From Merluccius polli (lineage: Eukaryota; Chordata; Actinopteri; Gadiformes; Merlucciidae): a stretch of DNA of 64,000 nucleotides. Shown one piece after another: positions 22,096 through 33,375 of the stretch; the first letter of the stretch is position 1, and each line of letters opens with the position of its first letter. The stretch covers positions 7,501-71,500 of the forward strand of contig JAOPHQ010004320.1 of NCBI GenBank assembly GCA_030340625.1. Direction: 5' to 3'. The notes below the pieces were generated by a model. It ran no database searches, was not told where the DNA came from, and saw nothing but the letters and a program-made list of their open reading frames with translations. A program made the position numbers and the translations under genes.

Positions 22096-22356
22096 CTTCC
22101 AGATTGGGTACTCCGCTCATTTTGGAAGCGGGGATTCAAACTTCCAACTTCCAAATATACATATGTTCAATGGTGACACTCTGACAGAACTTCCAACTTC
22201 CAGATTCGGTACCCCTCTCCTTTTTGGAAGCGGGGCTAAACGATGACTGAGTTCTGAAAAGGAGCCATTTCCTCTGCAGGCGCGTTCACCATCCCTAAAA
22301 TAGCCCAGAGTCTTATTTTGGGGCATTTCTGTCTTTTCATTGTGGAACGGTAGACA
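22096..22356 (+). repeat. Optional module M of the composite unit (example)
   Basis: About 261 bp: a single MS49 unit (AAATATACATATG variant) flanked by TTTTGGAAGCGGGG, followed by a second copy of the segment from GGTACCCC to GAACGGTAGACACTTCC. Its presence turns a 1005-bp spacing into 1266, or 1386 into 1647. Other copies begin near 7,660, 48,765, 50,030 and 51,680. Confidence 0.8.
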
Positions 22357-22738
22357 CTTCCAGATTGGGTACTCCGCTCATTTTGGAAGGCCTCACTTGA
22401 CCTATTGACATTTGGGAAGCGTTCAACGGTGCCGCTCTGTCATCTTAAGAGGCTGAAGCTCCAAACTTATAGCCAAAGGAGAAGGTTGTTGGTGCTACAA
22501 CATACCTCAAGTTCGGACAGAAAAACCATTTCCTTGGCTTTTTACAGAGGGTGAAAGGTGCTTCCAAAAGGCAATATAAGTGAATGGGGAAAACGCTAAC
22601 CTGCTCATTGTGTGACCTTTCGAGATAGCGAGAGGTTCCAAAACGCATTCACGTGTCCATCTTGTTCCCATGAACGACATATGCGACAGTCGGCCTTTTT
22701 CACCCAACAGAAAATAAGAAATTCCTTGTTTAGTTTCA
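22357..22738 (+). repeat. Optional module P of the composite unit (example)
   Basis: About 382 bp from CTTCCAGATTGGGTACTCC to GTTTAGTTTCA, a tandem duplicate of the segment that follows it. Two P segments in a row give the 1386 class. The two copies differ consistently (GCCTCACTTG vs GCCTCATTTG; TCTGTCATC vs TCTGCCATC), so the duplication predates the array expansion. Confidence 0.85.
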
Positions 22739-24628
22739 CTTCCAGATTGGGTACTCCGCTCATTTTGGAAGGCCTCATTTGACCTATTGACATTTGGGAA
22801 GCGTTCAACGGTGCCGCTCTGCCATCTTAAGAGGCTGAAGCTCCAAACTTATAGCCAAAGGAGAAGGTTGTTGGTGCTACAACATACCTCAAGTTCGGAC
22901 AGAAAAACCATTTCCTTGGCTTTTTACAGAGGGTGAAAGGTGCTTCCAAAAGGCAATATAAGTGATTGGGGAACCCTAACCTACTAATTTCGTGACCTTT
23001 CGAGATAGCGAGAGGTTCCAAAACGCATTCACGTGTCCATCTTGTTCCCATGAACGACATATCCGACAGTCGGCCTTTTCCACCCAACAGAAAAAAAATT
23101 CCCTGTTAAGGTCACTTTTTCAATCAGAACTACTCAGAAGTGTAGCCCCCAAGTGCTTCTCGCTCAGCATTTGGTCAAGAGACCAATTAAGAGACAGGAA
23201 GGTGTCAGCGCCCCGAGACTTGACGAGCTGTTCACAGGGTCTGACTGGGACCTCCACTCCGAATCTCAGCCCTCTGCGACCTCAGGGTCGCCAACCCTAA
23301 CCCTAACCCCTCCCCCGAAAGGTCAAACTTTGAACCCTCATAACTTTGTGAAAGAAAGGCCTAGAGGCATGAGGCCAAGTGTTTTGGAAAGGTCTGAATG
23401 AGCTCTTCCCAGCATATGTCGTCATCAAGAGATGGCACTAGTTCTTGATATAGAAATCAAATTTGGAACACTTTGCGAAACGAAAAGTTAAATTGGACTC
23501 TGCAGGCGTGTTCGCCATCCCTGAAATAGCCCAGTGTCTTATTTTGGGGCATTTCTGTTGTTTCATTGTGGAATGGTTTTCACTTCCACATTCGGTACCC
23601 CTCTCCTTTTGGAAGCGGGGCTAAACCATGACTGAGTTCTGAAAAGGAGCCATTCCCTCTGCAGGCGCGTTCACCCTCCCTGAAATAGCCCAGAGTCTTA
23701 TTTTGGGGCATTTCTGTCTTTTCATTGTGGAACAGTAGACACTTCCAGATTGGGTACTCCGCTCATTTTGGAAGGCCTCACTTGACCTATTGACATTTGG
23801 GAAGCGTTCAACGGTGCCGCTCTGTCATCTTAAGAGGCTGAAGCTCCAAACTTATAGCCAAAGGAGAAGGTTGTTGGTGCTACAACATACCTCAAGTTCG
23901 GACAGAAAAACCATTTCCTTGGCTTTTTACAGAGGGTGAAAGGTGCTTCCAAAAGGCAATATAAGTGATTGGGGAAAACCCTAACCTACTAATTTCGTGA
24001 CCTTTCGAGATAGCGAGTGCTACCAAAACGCATACACGCGTCCCTCTTGTTCCCATGAACGACATATGCGACAGTCGGCCTTTTTCACCCAACAGAAAAA
24101 AAATTCCCTGTTAAGGTCACTTTTTCCATCAGAACTACTCAGAAGTGTAGCCCCCAAGTGCTTCTCGCTCAGCATTTGGTCAAGAGACCAATTAAGAGAC
24201 AGGAAGGTGTCAGCGCCCCGAGACTTGACGAGCTGTTCACAGGGTCTGACTGGGACCTCCACTCCGAATCTCAGCCCTCTGGGACCTCAGGGTCGCCAAC
24301 CCTAACCCTAACCCCTCCCCCGAAAGGTCAAACTTTGAACCCTTATAACTTTGTGAAGGAAAGGCCTAGACGAATGAGGCCAAGTGTTTTGGAAAGGTCT
24401 GAATGAGCTCTTTCCAGCACATGTCATCATCAATAGAAGGCACTATTTCTTGATATAGAAATTACATTTGGAACACTTTGTGAAACGAAAAGTTAAATTG
24501 GACTCTGCAGGCATGTTCGCCATCCCTGAAATAGCCCAGTGTCTTATTTTGGGGCATTTCTGTTGTTTCATTGTGGAATGGTAGTCACTTCCAGATTCGG
24601 TAACCCCTCTCCTTTTGGAAGCGGGGAT

Positions 24629-25018
24629 TCCAACTTCCAACTTCCAAATCTACACATGTTCAATGGTGACACTCTGACAAAAATTCCAACTTCAGAACAT
24701 TTACCTACTTCCAACTTCCAAATCTACATATGTTCAATGGTGACACTCTGACAAAACTTCCAACTTCCAAATCTACATATGTTCAATGGTGACACTCTGA
24801 CAAAACTTCCAACTTCCAAATCTACATATGTTCAATGGTGACACTCTGACAAAACTTCCAACTTCCAAATCTACATATGTTCAATGGTGACAACTTCCAG
24901 ATTGCAACTTCCAACTTCCATTTCCAGCTTCCAACTTCCATTTCCAGCTTCCAGAACCAACTTCCAACTTCCAAATCTACATATGTTCAATGGTGACACT
25001 CTGACAGAACTTCCAACT
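24629..25018 (+). repeat. MS49 minisatellite array, forward (Block 1, second)
   Basis: Starts with an 81-bp-type unit (CTTCAGAACATTTACC variant), then four regular 49-bp copies and one longer variant. The corresponding Block 2 array has eight regular copies and Block 3 four. Confidence 0.93.
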
Positions 25019-25515
25019 TCCAGATTCGGTACCCCTCTCCTTTTTGGAAGCGGGGCTAAACGATGACTGAGTTCTGAAAAGGAGCCATTTCCTCTGCAGG
25101 TGCGTTCACCATCCCTAACATAGCCCAGAGTCTTATTTTGGGGCATTTCTGTCTTTTCATTGTGGAACGGTAGACACTTCCAGATTGGGTAGGTCAAACT
25201 TTGAACCCTTATAACTTTGTGAAAGAAAGGCCTAGAGGCATGAGGCCAAGTGTTTTGGAAAGGTCTGAATGAGCTCTTCCCAGCATATGTCGTCATCAAG
25301 AGATGGCACTAGTTCTTGATATAGAAATCAAATTTGGAACACTTTGCGAAACGAAAAGTTAAATTGGACTCTGCAGGCGTGTTCGCCATCCCTGAAATAG
25401 CCCAGTGTCTTATTTTGGGGCATTTCTGTTGTTTCATTGTGGAATGGTTTTCACTTCCAGATTCGGTAACCCCTCTCCTTTTGGAAGCGGGGATTCCAAC
25501 TTCCAACTTCACATG
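25019..25515 (+). repeat. Truncated composite unit before the AT-rich spacer (Block 1)
   Basis: Same architecture as 9,797-10,288 but ending GGAAGCGGGGATTCC, the Block 1/3 form. Confidence 0.85.
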
Positions 25516-25965
25516 TTAAATTTTTATACTAACAGCAAGAATGGTTTTAGTAATTTTGTATTTATTTATGTTTTTTTGAAATGGATTATAAAGAAGATTG
25601 TTTTATATTTATGCTTTTGTTATTTTTTTTGTGTATGCAAAAAATGGGAAATAACGGGAGTGTCAGATAGGGACTCCTAGATGTTTAAACACTGGGTATT
25701 TATTGGTGTCTTTTGTTGGTTGTTATAGTCACTGGATTTTCTTTTCATGTTTTTTTCGTTAACGCAACAATCTTGACAATTGTTAAATGTGTGAGTGCAT
25801 TGTCAGACTTTTGTTTGTACAAAGTTTTTGTTCTTTCAACTTTTATAGATTGTTGTTCAAGTGTCAGTACTACAGTTCACTAAGTCTTATCACTGAGTTT
25901 GTGTTAGATGGTTAACGACAAAATATGTAGAGAAAAAAATGGCATTCCTGATAACAGTGTTGTTC
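25516..25965. other. AT-rich spacer (Block 1)
   Basis: Homologue of 10,289-10,703 that retains about 35 bp (CAAGAATGG...TTTATTTATG) missing from Blocks 0 and 2. No gene seen. Confidence 0.85.
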
Positions 25966-26107
25966 AATGGTGACACTCTGACAAAAATGACAACTTCCAA
26001 CTTCAGGACATTTCTACTTCCAACTTCCAAATCTACACATGTTCAATGGTGACACTCTGACAAAAATGACAACTTCCAACTTCAGGACACATATAGCTAC
26101 TTCCAAC
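25966..26107 (+). repeat. Short 81-bp minisatellite stretch (Block 1)
   Basis: Two MS49-derived units with the TTCAGGACA insert, the contracted counterpart of the 670-bp array at 10,704-11,375. Confidence 0.9.
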
Positions 26108-26476
26108 TTTGCTGAGTGTATGAATACATTTTTGAATTAGCTTCCAAATCGCTGATGTTTAGTTTTAACATGGTACACTACTGCCCCTAGAGTTTTCCGA
26201 ATTTTACTTCCAAATCCAGACATTCATTTTTTTCGACTCAGTGGTGCCCCCTTTTGCATGGGAGTTCGATTTTCCAAATTCCAAATTCAGCTTCCAACTT
26301 CCATCTTCCATCTTCCAACTTCCATTTACAACTTCCAGATTCCAACTTCCAAGTTCCGAATCTACATATGTTCAATGGTGGCACTTAGACAAAAATTCCA
26401 AAATGGACAGTGTACGGTGGGGGTGAATTTGGGCTTTCCAAATCGGCTATACAAACCCATGTTAAATCGGCTCCAA
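26108..26476 (+). repeat. Right-edge segment of Block 1
   Basis: Matches 11,376-11,896 without the 30-bp tandem expansion and ends AAATCGGCTCC at CCCTAA repeats. It lacks about 25 bp around CCAAATTGTAGACATG that Blocks 0 and 2 keep; Block 3 shares the loss. Confidence 0.88.
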
Positions 26477-26880
26477 ACCCTAACCCTAACCCTAAACCCT
26501 AAACCCTAAACCCTAACCCTAACCCTAACCCTAACCCTAACCCTAACCCTAACCCCTAGCCCTAACCCTAACCCTTAACCATAACCCCTAATCCTAACCC
26601 TTAACCCCATCCCTAACCTTTACCCTAACCCTAACCACTCACTCTATCTTACCTAACCATAACCCTCTAACCCTAACCCTTAACCCCATCCCTAACCTTT
26701 ACCCTAACCCTAACCACTCACTCTATCTTACCTAACCATAACCCTCTAACCCTAACCCTTGCTCTGAGGGCCTCTCAGATCTATCTCTAACTAACCCCCC
26801 TTGCCCTAACCCTAACCTTTCCCTTAAACCTTTATTCCACCTTATCTAACCCTAACTCAACTCTAATCTATCTCTAAACA
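26477..26880. repeat. ITS grading into degenerate telomeric repeats
   Basis: Pure CCCTAA for about 70 bp, then diverged hexamers arranged in a 79-bp tandem unit (ATAACCCTCT at 26,659 and 26,738) containing CACTCACTCTATC. Related to 61,227-61,760. Confidence 0.92.
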
Positions 26881-27127
26881 CGGGAGTGTGGTCTGATGCC
26901 AATATGGGATCTGAGGCCTCTCAGATCCATCTCTGACTCTATACCCGAACATAACCACCAGTAACGTCTGTGGTTATTCATTTTCTTTTCATAACTGATT
27001 TTCTGAATATCATAGGAATTCGGAAACAGCGTCCGTCAGATGGTTTGTGGCGACTCGGAACACGGCAGTCTTGTCCCTGACTTAATACGACGTTCCATTC
27101 CAGAGATACAGCAGACTGCATCTCCGC
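26881..27127. other. Unique linker with GATCTGAGGCCTC motif
   Basis: Non-telomeric linker. GCCAATATGGGATCTGAGG at about 26,898 matches the hairpin region of the 1,666-bp unit (57,036-57,054), so a piece of that unit is embedded here. The rest (27,000-27,127) resembles a diverged E-type monomer (GACTCGGAACACGG, TTCCAGAGATACAG). No gene seen. Confidence 0.7.
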
Positions 27128-27724
27128 CTCAAGATCGAGCGTTTTAAGGTACTTCCGGTTCACGTAGAGCGTTGAGGTGGGTTCCATTGGATAGCGCGTA
27201 CCTGATTTAGTGGGGGTAGAACCAACCTGGGTGTCTTTACCACCTATATAACTAGTTATTACCCAAAACGCGTTTAGGGGAGGGTTAATGCAAATAAACA
27301 ATGCGTTGCATTCTGGGTAATCGTATCGCGAAATCACTCTCCTAGTGTTAATTCCTTAACTAAGTCACGAATCAAGATTCTGATTGGACAGGATGGATAC
27401 CATTACCCATCAGAAGAATACAACACAATTGATGTTTAATCAATATTGAAACCGTTATTGAAGTTAACACCTGGAGATTAGACTATAACATGAATATGGA
27501 GTTTTTTCTAAAGCCATTCCTGGGGTCGTGCGGTGTATGTGGCACAGGATAAAGGCTTTTTAGCTTAACGTGTTGTTTAGCACCCTGCGCTGTATGGAGC
27601 TGACGTGGCTTCATCATCAGAACAGAGCTTCGGTCCTGATTGGCCAAACCAGAGCTACCTAGCGGTGTTAACAACTGGTTTGTGCTGATCAGGTGGTGAG
27701 TGTTACACACACACACACACACAA
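27128..27724 (+). repeat. E2a element, partial E2 copy
   Basis: E2a from CGCCTCAAGATCGAG through a (CA)n run that is slightly longer than in the other copies. Instead of E2b, unrelated sequence follows the microsatellite, so the (CA)n run is a recombination breakpoint. Confidence 0.9.
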
Positions 27725-28140
27725 TGTTTTTTCTGCAACTCGTTTCCAGAACCATCCTGCTTTTTCAAAGCTCAATAAGGTAATGACCATAGGAAATTAA
27801 TTTTCACAATTAAAGCAATGTAGCCTTAAAATGTGTTATACTGCCCACTGGTGGAGAAAAGGGAAAACAACGTGACCTTTCTCAACTCCAGAACGCTCCT
27901 ACTTTTTCAAAACTCAATAAGGTAATGGCCTTAAGAAATTACATTTCATAATTAAAGCAATGTATCCTTAAAAACGTTATACTGCCTCTAGTGGAGAAAA
28001 GGAAAACAACGTGACCTTTCTCAACTCCAGAACGCTCCTACTTTTTCAAAACTCAATAAGGTAATGACCTTAAGAAATTACCTTTCATAATTAAAGCAAT
28101 GTATCCTTAAAAACCGTTTACTACCTCTAGTAGAGAATAA
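27725..28140 (+). repeat. Three tandem copies of a ~140-bp repeat
   Basis: GGTAATGACC/GGTAATGGCC recurs at 27,779, 27,921 and 28,060 (steps of 142 and 139 bp) within ACTCAATAAGG...TTAAAGCAATGTA units. Each unit ends in a CTCF-like box on the minus strand: CTGCCCACTGGTGG, CTGCCTCTAGTGG and, degenerated, CTACCTCTAGTAG. Found nowhere else in the window. Confidence 0.88.
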
Positions 28141-28715
28141 TGAAAACAAACGATCAACAAATGATCAACTCTAAAACACTTTAACCCCAAAACCAATTCC
28201 ATTTTGGATTCGACACGTCCTGAGACTTGATCAATCTCAGGCGGGCCTTCCTTAGGTGAGGGTGTATAGATGGTAATGGCCGAAACATCCGATGATCCTG
28301 AGGTCCACTACTGATGATGTGTCCTAACATTTCGATAGTACGTTTATACTAAACCAGGAATACAACCTAATTCCAAACCGAGCCAACGGAATATAGGGTT
28401 TTAAAACCATTTCATCCCGGTTAAAACTCACTCCAAAGGTGACTCCTATTTTTTTAAATAAATAAATATACCAATCAAATAATGACTCATCGAAAAGACG
28501 AAAGAAGAAAGAAAAACCTTTAAGTCTATAGTATAAAAACAATACTGGTTTTAATACAAGACAGATAACTAATTCATTTTAATAATGCATTAATGTTAAA
28601 AGGGGCGTGACGAGAGAGCTGCGGATGACTGGATATTGGCGAGTGCATTGCCTTTGATCCCCCATTCAACTGCCCAGTCGTCGGACGAGGTGGGGGGGGT
28701 CATCGAGATAACTTA
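28141..28715. other. Unique AT-rich segment
   Basis: Single-copy DNA. Contains the inverted repeat CCTGAGA/TCTCAGG (near 28,218) and a G-rich run near 28,695. A 72-codon minus-strand ORF at 28,324-28,542 has a hydrophobic, low-complexity composition and no recognisable motif, and I do not call it. Family not recognised. Confidence 0.7.
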
Positions 28716-29103
28716 TACAAACCTAACCCTAACCCTAACCCTAACCCTGGAACTATAAGTCCCACATGGGAGCTTGAGGTATCGTCGGATGCGCCTTCCC
28801 AAGACGCTTCTATGGATACCAGAACCATGTATCTAGCACTTTCCTATCTCGAGTTATTCCCGATAGTATCACTTCGAAAATGGTGATTTTTCTATCTCGG
28901 GAACCGTAAGTCCTAGAACCTTGGGGATGGTTCCAAACTGTCCGGAACGGCCTACTTAGTGGGATTAGAAAGTGGTTTGAAGTCGATCGGACTTACCGTT
29001 CTCGAGTTATTCCCGATAGTATCACTTCGAGTGGTTTTCATCCCCATACCTAACCCTAACCCTAACCCTAACCCTAACCCTAACCCAAACCCTAACCCTA
29101 ACC

Positions 29104-29142
<39 letters not shown>

Positions 29143-29215
29143 TATTCCCGATAGTATCACTTCGAGTGGTTTTCATCCCCATACCTAACCCTAACCCTAA
29201 CCCTAACCCTAACCC
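28716..29215. repeat. ITS with 5'-truncated E1 (28,748-29,050) and an E1 fragment
   Basis: CCCTAA tracts around an E1 copy that begins at GGAACTATAAGTCCCAC, so lacks the first ~50 bp, and a 44-bp E1 3' fragment at 29,143-29,187. This E1 belongs to the second subfamily (ACATGGGAGCTTGAGG, TATGGATACCAGAACC). Confidence 0.9.
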
Positions 29216-29727
29216 TTTGTGCTGATCAGGTGGTGAGTGTTACACACACACACAACCCTAACCCTAATTTTTATGTCACAAAATGTGGGTACCAATCGAC
29301 TCCAAATGCTCCGAAACGTACTCCTATACACTTTCTGTGGGCACTTTTTTGGAACCCACTTTGGACTTGGAACAATTTTTGATTTTCCCCATTCGTTTCA
29401 ATGGGGAAATTTTAAACGGCTATATCTCCGGAACCAAAGGTCATGGCGACTTCTAAGTGGGTGGCGTCAGACCTAATTCGTGGTCTCTGAACACGCCTGA
29501 GGTGGTCCCATGTCGATCTCACTTTCCGTTCCGGAGATATGGCAAAAAAAACAAAAAAAACGGCCGTATCTCCGGAACCGGAAGTCATGGAGACTTGGGG
29601 GTGGGCTCATTGTGATTTTTAGGCCTCATTTAGGGGGGGTAGAACTTGGTTTCATCCACATGGGATATTCCTATCTGAAGATATTCGCATGTGGGTAGGG
29701 GTACCCATTACCTCGCTGAGCCTGTAA
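29216..29727 (+). repeat. E2 3' part (E2b with end of E2a)
   Basis: Starts TTTGTGCTGATCAGG, runs through (AC)n and a short ITS and continues to CTCGCTGAGCCTGTAAC. Repeated almost exactly at 31,015-31,525, offset 1,799 bp. Both differ from the S1 copies by GGAACCCAC and GATCTCACTTTCC. Confidence 0.92.
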
Positions 29728-29904
29728 CCTAACCCTAACCCTAACCCTAACCCTAACCCTAACCCTAACCCTAATCCCGATAGTATCACTTCGAGTGGTT
29801 TTCATCCCCATACCTAACCCTAACCCTAACCCTAACCCTCTAACCCTAACCCTAACCCTAACCCTACCTCGCTGAGCCTGTAACCTAACCCTAACCCTAA
29901 CCCT
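29728..29904. repeat. ITS mosaic with E1 and E2b tail fragments
   Basis: CCCTAA tracts containing E1 3' piece 29,774-29,812 and the last 20 bp of E2b (CTCGCTGAGCCTGTAAC) at 29,865-29,884. The same mosaic recurs at 30,265-30,470. Confidence 0.9.
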
Positions 29905-30264
29905 AAACACTTAGGAAAATTTTCATCACATCATATGACATGATACTTTTTGGAATAACTCCGGAACTATAAGTCCCACATGGGAGCTTGAGGTATCCTC
30001 GGATGCGCCTTCCCAAGACGCTTCTATGGATACCAGAACCATGTATCTAGCAGTTTCCTATCTCGAGTTATTCCCGATAGTATCACTTCGAAAATGGTGA
30101 TTTTTCTATCTCGGGAACCGTAAGTCCTAGAACCTTGCGGATGGTTCCAAACTGTCCGGAATGGCCTACTTAGTGGGCATAGAAAGTGGTTTGAAGTCGA
30201 TCGGACTTACCGTTCTCGAGTTATTCCCGATAGTATCACTTCGAGTGGTTTTCATCCCCATACC
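29905..30264 (+). repeat. E1 element, second subfamily, tandem copy 1
   Basis: Full E1 with TCCCACATGGGAGCTTGAGG in place of TCCCATATGGGAGG. The step to the next copy is 566 bp including mosaic ITS. Confidence 0.93.
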
Positions 30265-30281
30265 TAACCCTAACCCTAACC

Positions 30282-30322
<41 letters not shown>

Positions 30323-30470
30323 CCCTAACCCTAACCCTAATCCCGATAGTATCACTTCGAGTGGTTTTCATCCCCATACCTAACCCTAACCCTAACCCTA
30401 ACCCTCTAACCCTAACCCTAACCCTAACCCTACCTCGCTGAGCCTGTAACCTAACCCTAACCCTAACCCT
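30265..30470. repeat. ITS mosaic between E1 copies
   Basis: CCCTAA repeats with the E1 fragment 30,339-30,379 and the E2b tail 30,432-30,450, in the same order as 29,728-29,904. Confidence 0.9.
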
Positions 30471-30829
30471 AAACACTTAGGAAAATTTTCATCACATCAT
30501 ATGACATGATACTTTTTGGAATAACTCCGGAACTATAAGTCCCACATGGGAGCTTGAGGTATCCTCGGATGCGCCTTCCCAAGACGCTTCTATGGATACC
30601 AGAACCATGTATCTAGCAGTTTCCTATCTCGAGTTATTCCCGATAGTATCACTTCGAAAATGGTGATTTTTCTATCTCGGGAACCGTAAGTCCTAGAACC
30701 TTGCGGATGGTTCCAAACTGTCCGGAATGGCCTACTTAGTGGGCATAGAAAGTGGTTTGAAGTCGATCGGACTTACCGTTCTCGAGTTATTCCCGATAGT
30801 ATCACTTCGAGTGGTTTTCATCCCCATAC
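30471..30829 (+). repeat. E1 element, second subfamily, tandem copy 2
   Basis: Practically identical to 29,905-30,264, including the private GAACCTTGCGGATGG and CGGAATGGCC variants, so the pair arose by recent tandem duplication. Confidence 0.93.
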
Positions 30830-30902
30830 CTAACCCTAACCCTAACCCTAACCCTAACCCTAACCCTTAAATCGGCTCCAAACCCTAACCCTAACCCTAA
30901 CC

Positions 30903-30941
<39 letters not shown>

Positions 30942-31014
30942 TATTCCCGATAGTATCACTTCGAGTGGTTTTCATCCCCATACCTAACCCTAACCCTAAC
31001 CCTAACCCTAACCC
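30830..31014. repeat. ITS with block right-edge micro-fragment and E1 fragment
   Basis: CCCTAA tracts interrupted by TTAAATCGGCTCCAAACCC at about 30,867-30,885, the outermost bases of a block right edge, and by an E1 3' piece at 30,942-30,986. Confidence 0.9.
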
Positions 31015-31525
31015 TTTGTGCTGATCAGGTGGTGAGTGTTACACACACACACAACCCTAACCCTAATTTTTATGTCACAAAATGTGGGTACCAATCGACT
31101 CCAAATGCTCCGAAACGTACTCCTATACACTTTCTGTGGGCACTTTTTTGGAACCCACTTTGGACTTGGAACAATTTTTGATTTTCCCCATTCGTTTCAA
31201 TGGGGAAATTTTAAACGGCTATATCTCCGGAACCAAAGGTCATGGCGACTTCTAAGTGGGTGGCGTCAGACCTAATTCGTGGTCTCTGAACACGCCTGAG
31301 GTGGTCCCATGTCGATCTCACTTTCCGTTCCGGAGATATGGCAAAAAAAACAAAAAAAACGGCCGTATCTCCGGAACCGGAAGTCATGGAGACTTGGGGG
31401 TGGGCTCATTGTGATTTTTAGGCCTCATTTAGGGGGGGTAGAACTTGGTTTCATCCACATGGGATATTCCTATCTGAAGATATTCGCATGTGGGTAGGGG
31501 TACCCATTACCTCGCTGAGCCTGTA
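31015..31525 (+). repeat. E2 3' part, duplicate
   Basis: Copy of 29,216-29,727 at +1,799 bp. Confidence 0.92.
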
Positions 31526-31586
31526 ACCCTAACCCTAACCCTAACCCTAACCCTAACCCTAACCCTAACCCTAACCCTAACCCTAA
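31526..31586. repeat. ITS at left boundary of Block 2
   Basis: About ten CCCTAA repeats leading to the TTAGGG switch that starts Block 2. Confidence 0.95.
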
Positions 31587-31858
31587 TTAGGGTTTGAACC
31601 CTAACCTCAGTCTGATTTTGGAAGGTGGAATTTGGAAGTTGGAAGTTGAGGGGCTGATTTTGGAAGGTATTTTTCATAAATTTCCAGAAAGGTTACAGTA
31701 CAAAAGGTTAGGGTTTAAGGTTAGGGTTCGTCAACCCTAACCCTAGAAAAATATTTTCAAAACTCTGTCATTTGTTTCCTCTGAGTTATAGTGTTTTGAA
31801 AAAACGTTGCAATTCCACCAATGACCATGCAAAATTCGGGGGCGCTAGTCCAAATCTT
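31587..31858 (+). repeat. Left-edge segment of Block 2
   Basis: Near-identical to 17,244-17,515, including both telomeric inverted pairs (second at 31,719-31,742). Confidence 0.88.
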
Positions 31859-32524
31859 TATTTGGAAGTTGGAAGTTGGAAGTTGGAAGTGCCTTTAATT
31901 TGGAAGTGGATTTTTCACCACCAGGGGGCAGATGGATTTTATGCTGAATTTGGAAGTTGGAAGTGCCTTTAATTTGGAAGTGGATTGAACATATGTAGAT
32001 TTGGAAGTTGGAAGTTGTCATTTTTGTCAGAGTGTCACCATTGAACATATGTAGATTTGGAAGTTGGAAGTAGGTAAATGTCCTGAATTTGGAAGTTGGA
32101 AGTGCCTTTAATTTGGAAGTGGATTGAACATATGTAGATTTGGAAGTTGGAAGTTGTCATTTTTGTCAGAGTGTCACCATTGAACATATGTAGATTTGGA
32201 AGTTGGAAGTAGGTAAATGTCCTGAATTTGGAAGTTGGAAGTGCCTTTAATTTGGAAGTGGATTGAACATATGTAGATTTGGAAGTTGGAAGTTGTCATT
32301 TTTGTCAGAGTGTCACCATTGAACATATGTAGATTTGGAAGTTGGAAGTAGGTAAATGTCCTGAAGTTGGAAGTTGGAAGTTTTGTCAGAGTGTCACCAT
32401 TGAACATGTGTAGATTTGGAAGTTGGAAGTAGGTAAATGTCCTGAAGTTGGAAGTTGGAAGTTTTGTCAGAGTGTCACCATTGAACATGTGTAGATTTGG
32501 AAGTTGGAAGTTGTCATTTTTGTA
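31859..32524 (-). repeat. MS49 minisatellite array, reverse (Block 2)
   Basis: Reverse MS49 array with the CTCF-like motif at 31,918-31,931. It has one more TGCCTTTAATTTGG-containing repeat and one more GTAAATGTCCTGAAG repeat than Block 1, so it is about 225 bp longer. Confidence 0.92.
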
Positions 32525-32772
32525 ACATTAATAATAATCACACATTAGTCATATTTTTATGAAGTCATTTATTAAAAATTATAAACAATATTAAAAATAT
32601 TAAGGTTCAGGTCCAGCAAAGGATGACACAAGTGTGACGGCTTCATCACTCTCATCGGTGTCACTGATTTCCATCTCAACCTCACTCTCTCCATTATGGA
32701 CCATGTCAATAACATCCCGCACACTCTCTCCTTGCTGGTGGCATTCTGAAAATAAAATATCAATTAATTAAC

Positions 32773-32829
<57 letters not shown>

Positions 32830-33375
32830 TTATATATTGTAGTACATAACCTGAAGGAATAGATAGGGTGGTGGACCAAGTGCTCAGGGTAGAAATGCTT
32901 TCCAGGCAGACAATACTGTCTGCCTGGTAAGTCGCTTTGGACAAAAGTGTCTGCTAAATTCCCTACATGTAAATGTAAATGCGTGTATGTGTGTGTGTGT
33001 GTGTGTGTTGTGTGTGTGTGTGTGTGTTGTATTGAGACTCACTGTCTGTTATGTTTTGTATGGAAAGAGACAAGAGAATGTTTTCAAAATAAATGTTTTC
33101 TAAAATATGATCAATAATGTGTAAACCATCAACATGGAGAATATAGAAGGGGGATATAAAACTAAAAGATGGCTTTGGGTTTCAGATACATTTTCTGATG
33201 TATTATTGATTTATTTTTGATATTTTGATCTCGCAACTTAATCAGCGGCTGCATCACGACGGCAATGTGAATGAGTCTGAACGGTGATGTGTGGAAAACA
33301 TCAGCGTAAATGTAAATGGTTTAATGGCTCTAATTACCATACTAAAAGGAAAACATGCATACCCCCACTTACATC
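32525..33375. mobile_element. AT-rich segment with ORF fragment and LINE2/SINE tail (Block 2, longest copy)
   Basis: Same components as 17,956-18,624. In addition it keeps about 140 bp (33,221-33,365) lost from Blocks 1 and 3. On the minus strand a GTAAGT donor-like site lies at 33,368-33,373, upstream of the ORF's acceptor-like site, so a two-exon structure is conceivable. Long (TA)n at 32,776-32,826 and interrupted (TG)n at 32,988-33,027. Confidence 0.65.
32600..32744 (-). pseudogene. Frameshifted copy of the 51-codon ORF
   Basis: Homologous to 18,037-18,192 but lacking 11 bp (the GTATCGCGGCT stretch on the + strand), which removes the RYSV region and shifts the frame. The start, stop and poly(A)-signal regions are otherwise retained. 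Confidence 0.6.

Larger units (their letters stand above)
20117..24628 (+). repeat. Composite subtelomeric unit array (Block 1)
   Basis: Opens with the GATTGGGTA/GGTCAAAC fused unit, then units with telomeric boxes at 21,646, 23,293 and 24,298 (spacings 1647 and 1005). Nearly free of the single-base indels seen in Block 0. The unit can be parsed into a base unit plus two optional modules, P and M. No coding capacity supported. Confidence 0.93.

Noticed and set aside
20023..25299. Many ORFs of 60-140 codons inside composite units and MS49, recurring in several blocks
   Set aside because: They recur because the DNA repeats. They overlap on both strands, are low in complexity, change length by module loss and show no domain or codon-level conservation.
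28324..28542. 72-codon minus-strand ORF in single-copy DNA
   Set aside because: Hydrophobic AT-rich translation without a recognisable motif or homologous second copy; expected by chance in AT-rich DNA.
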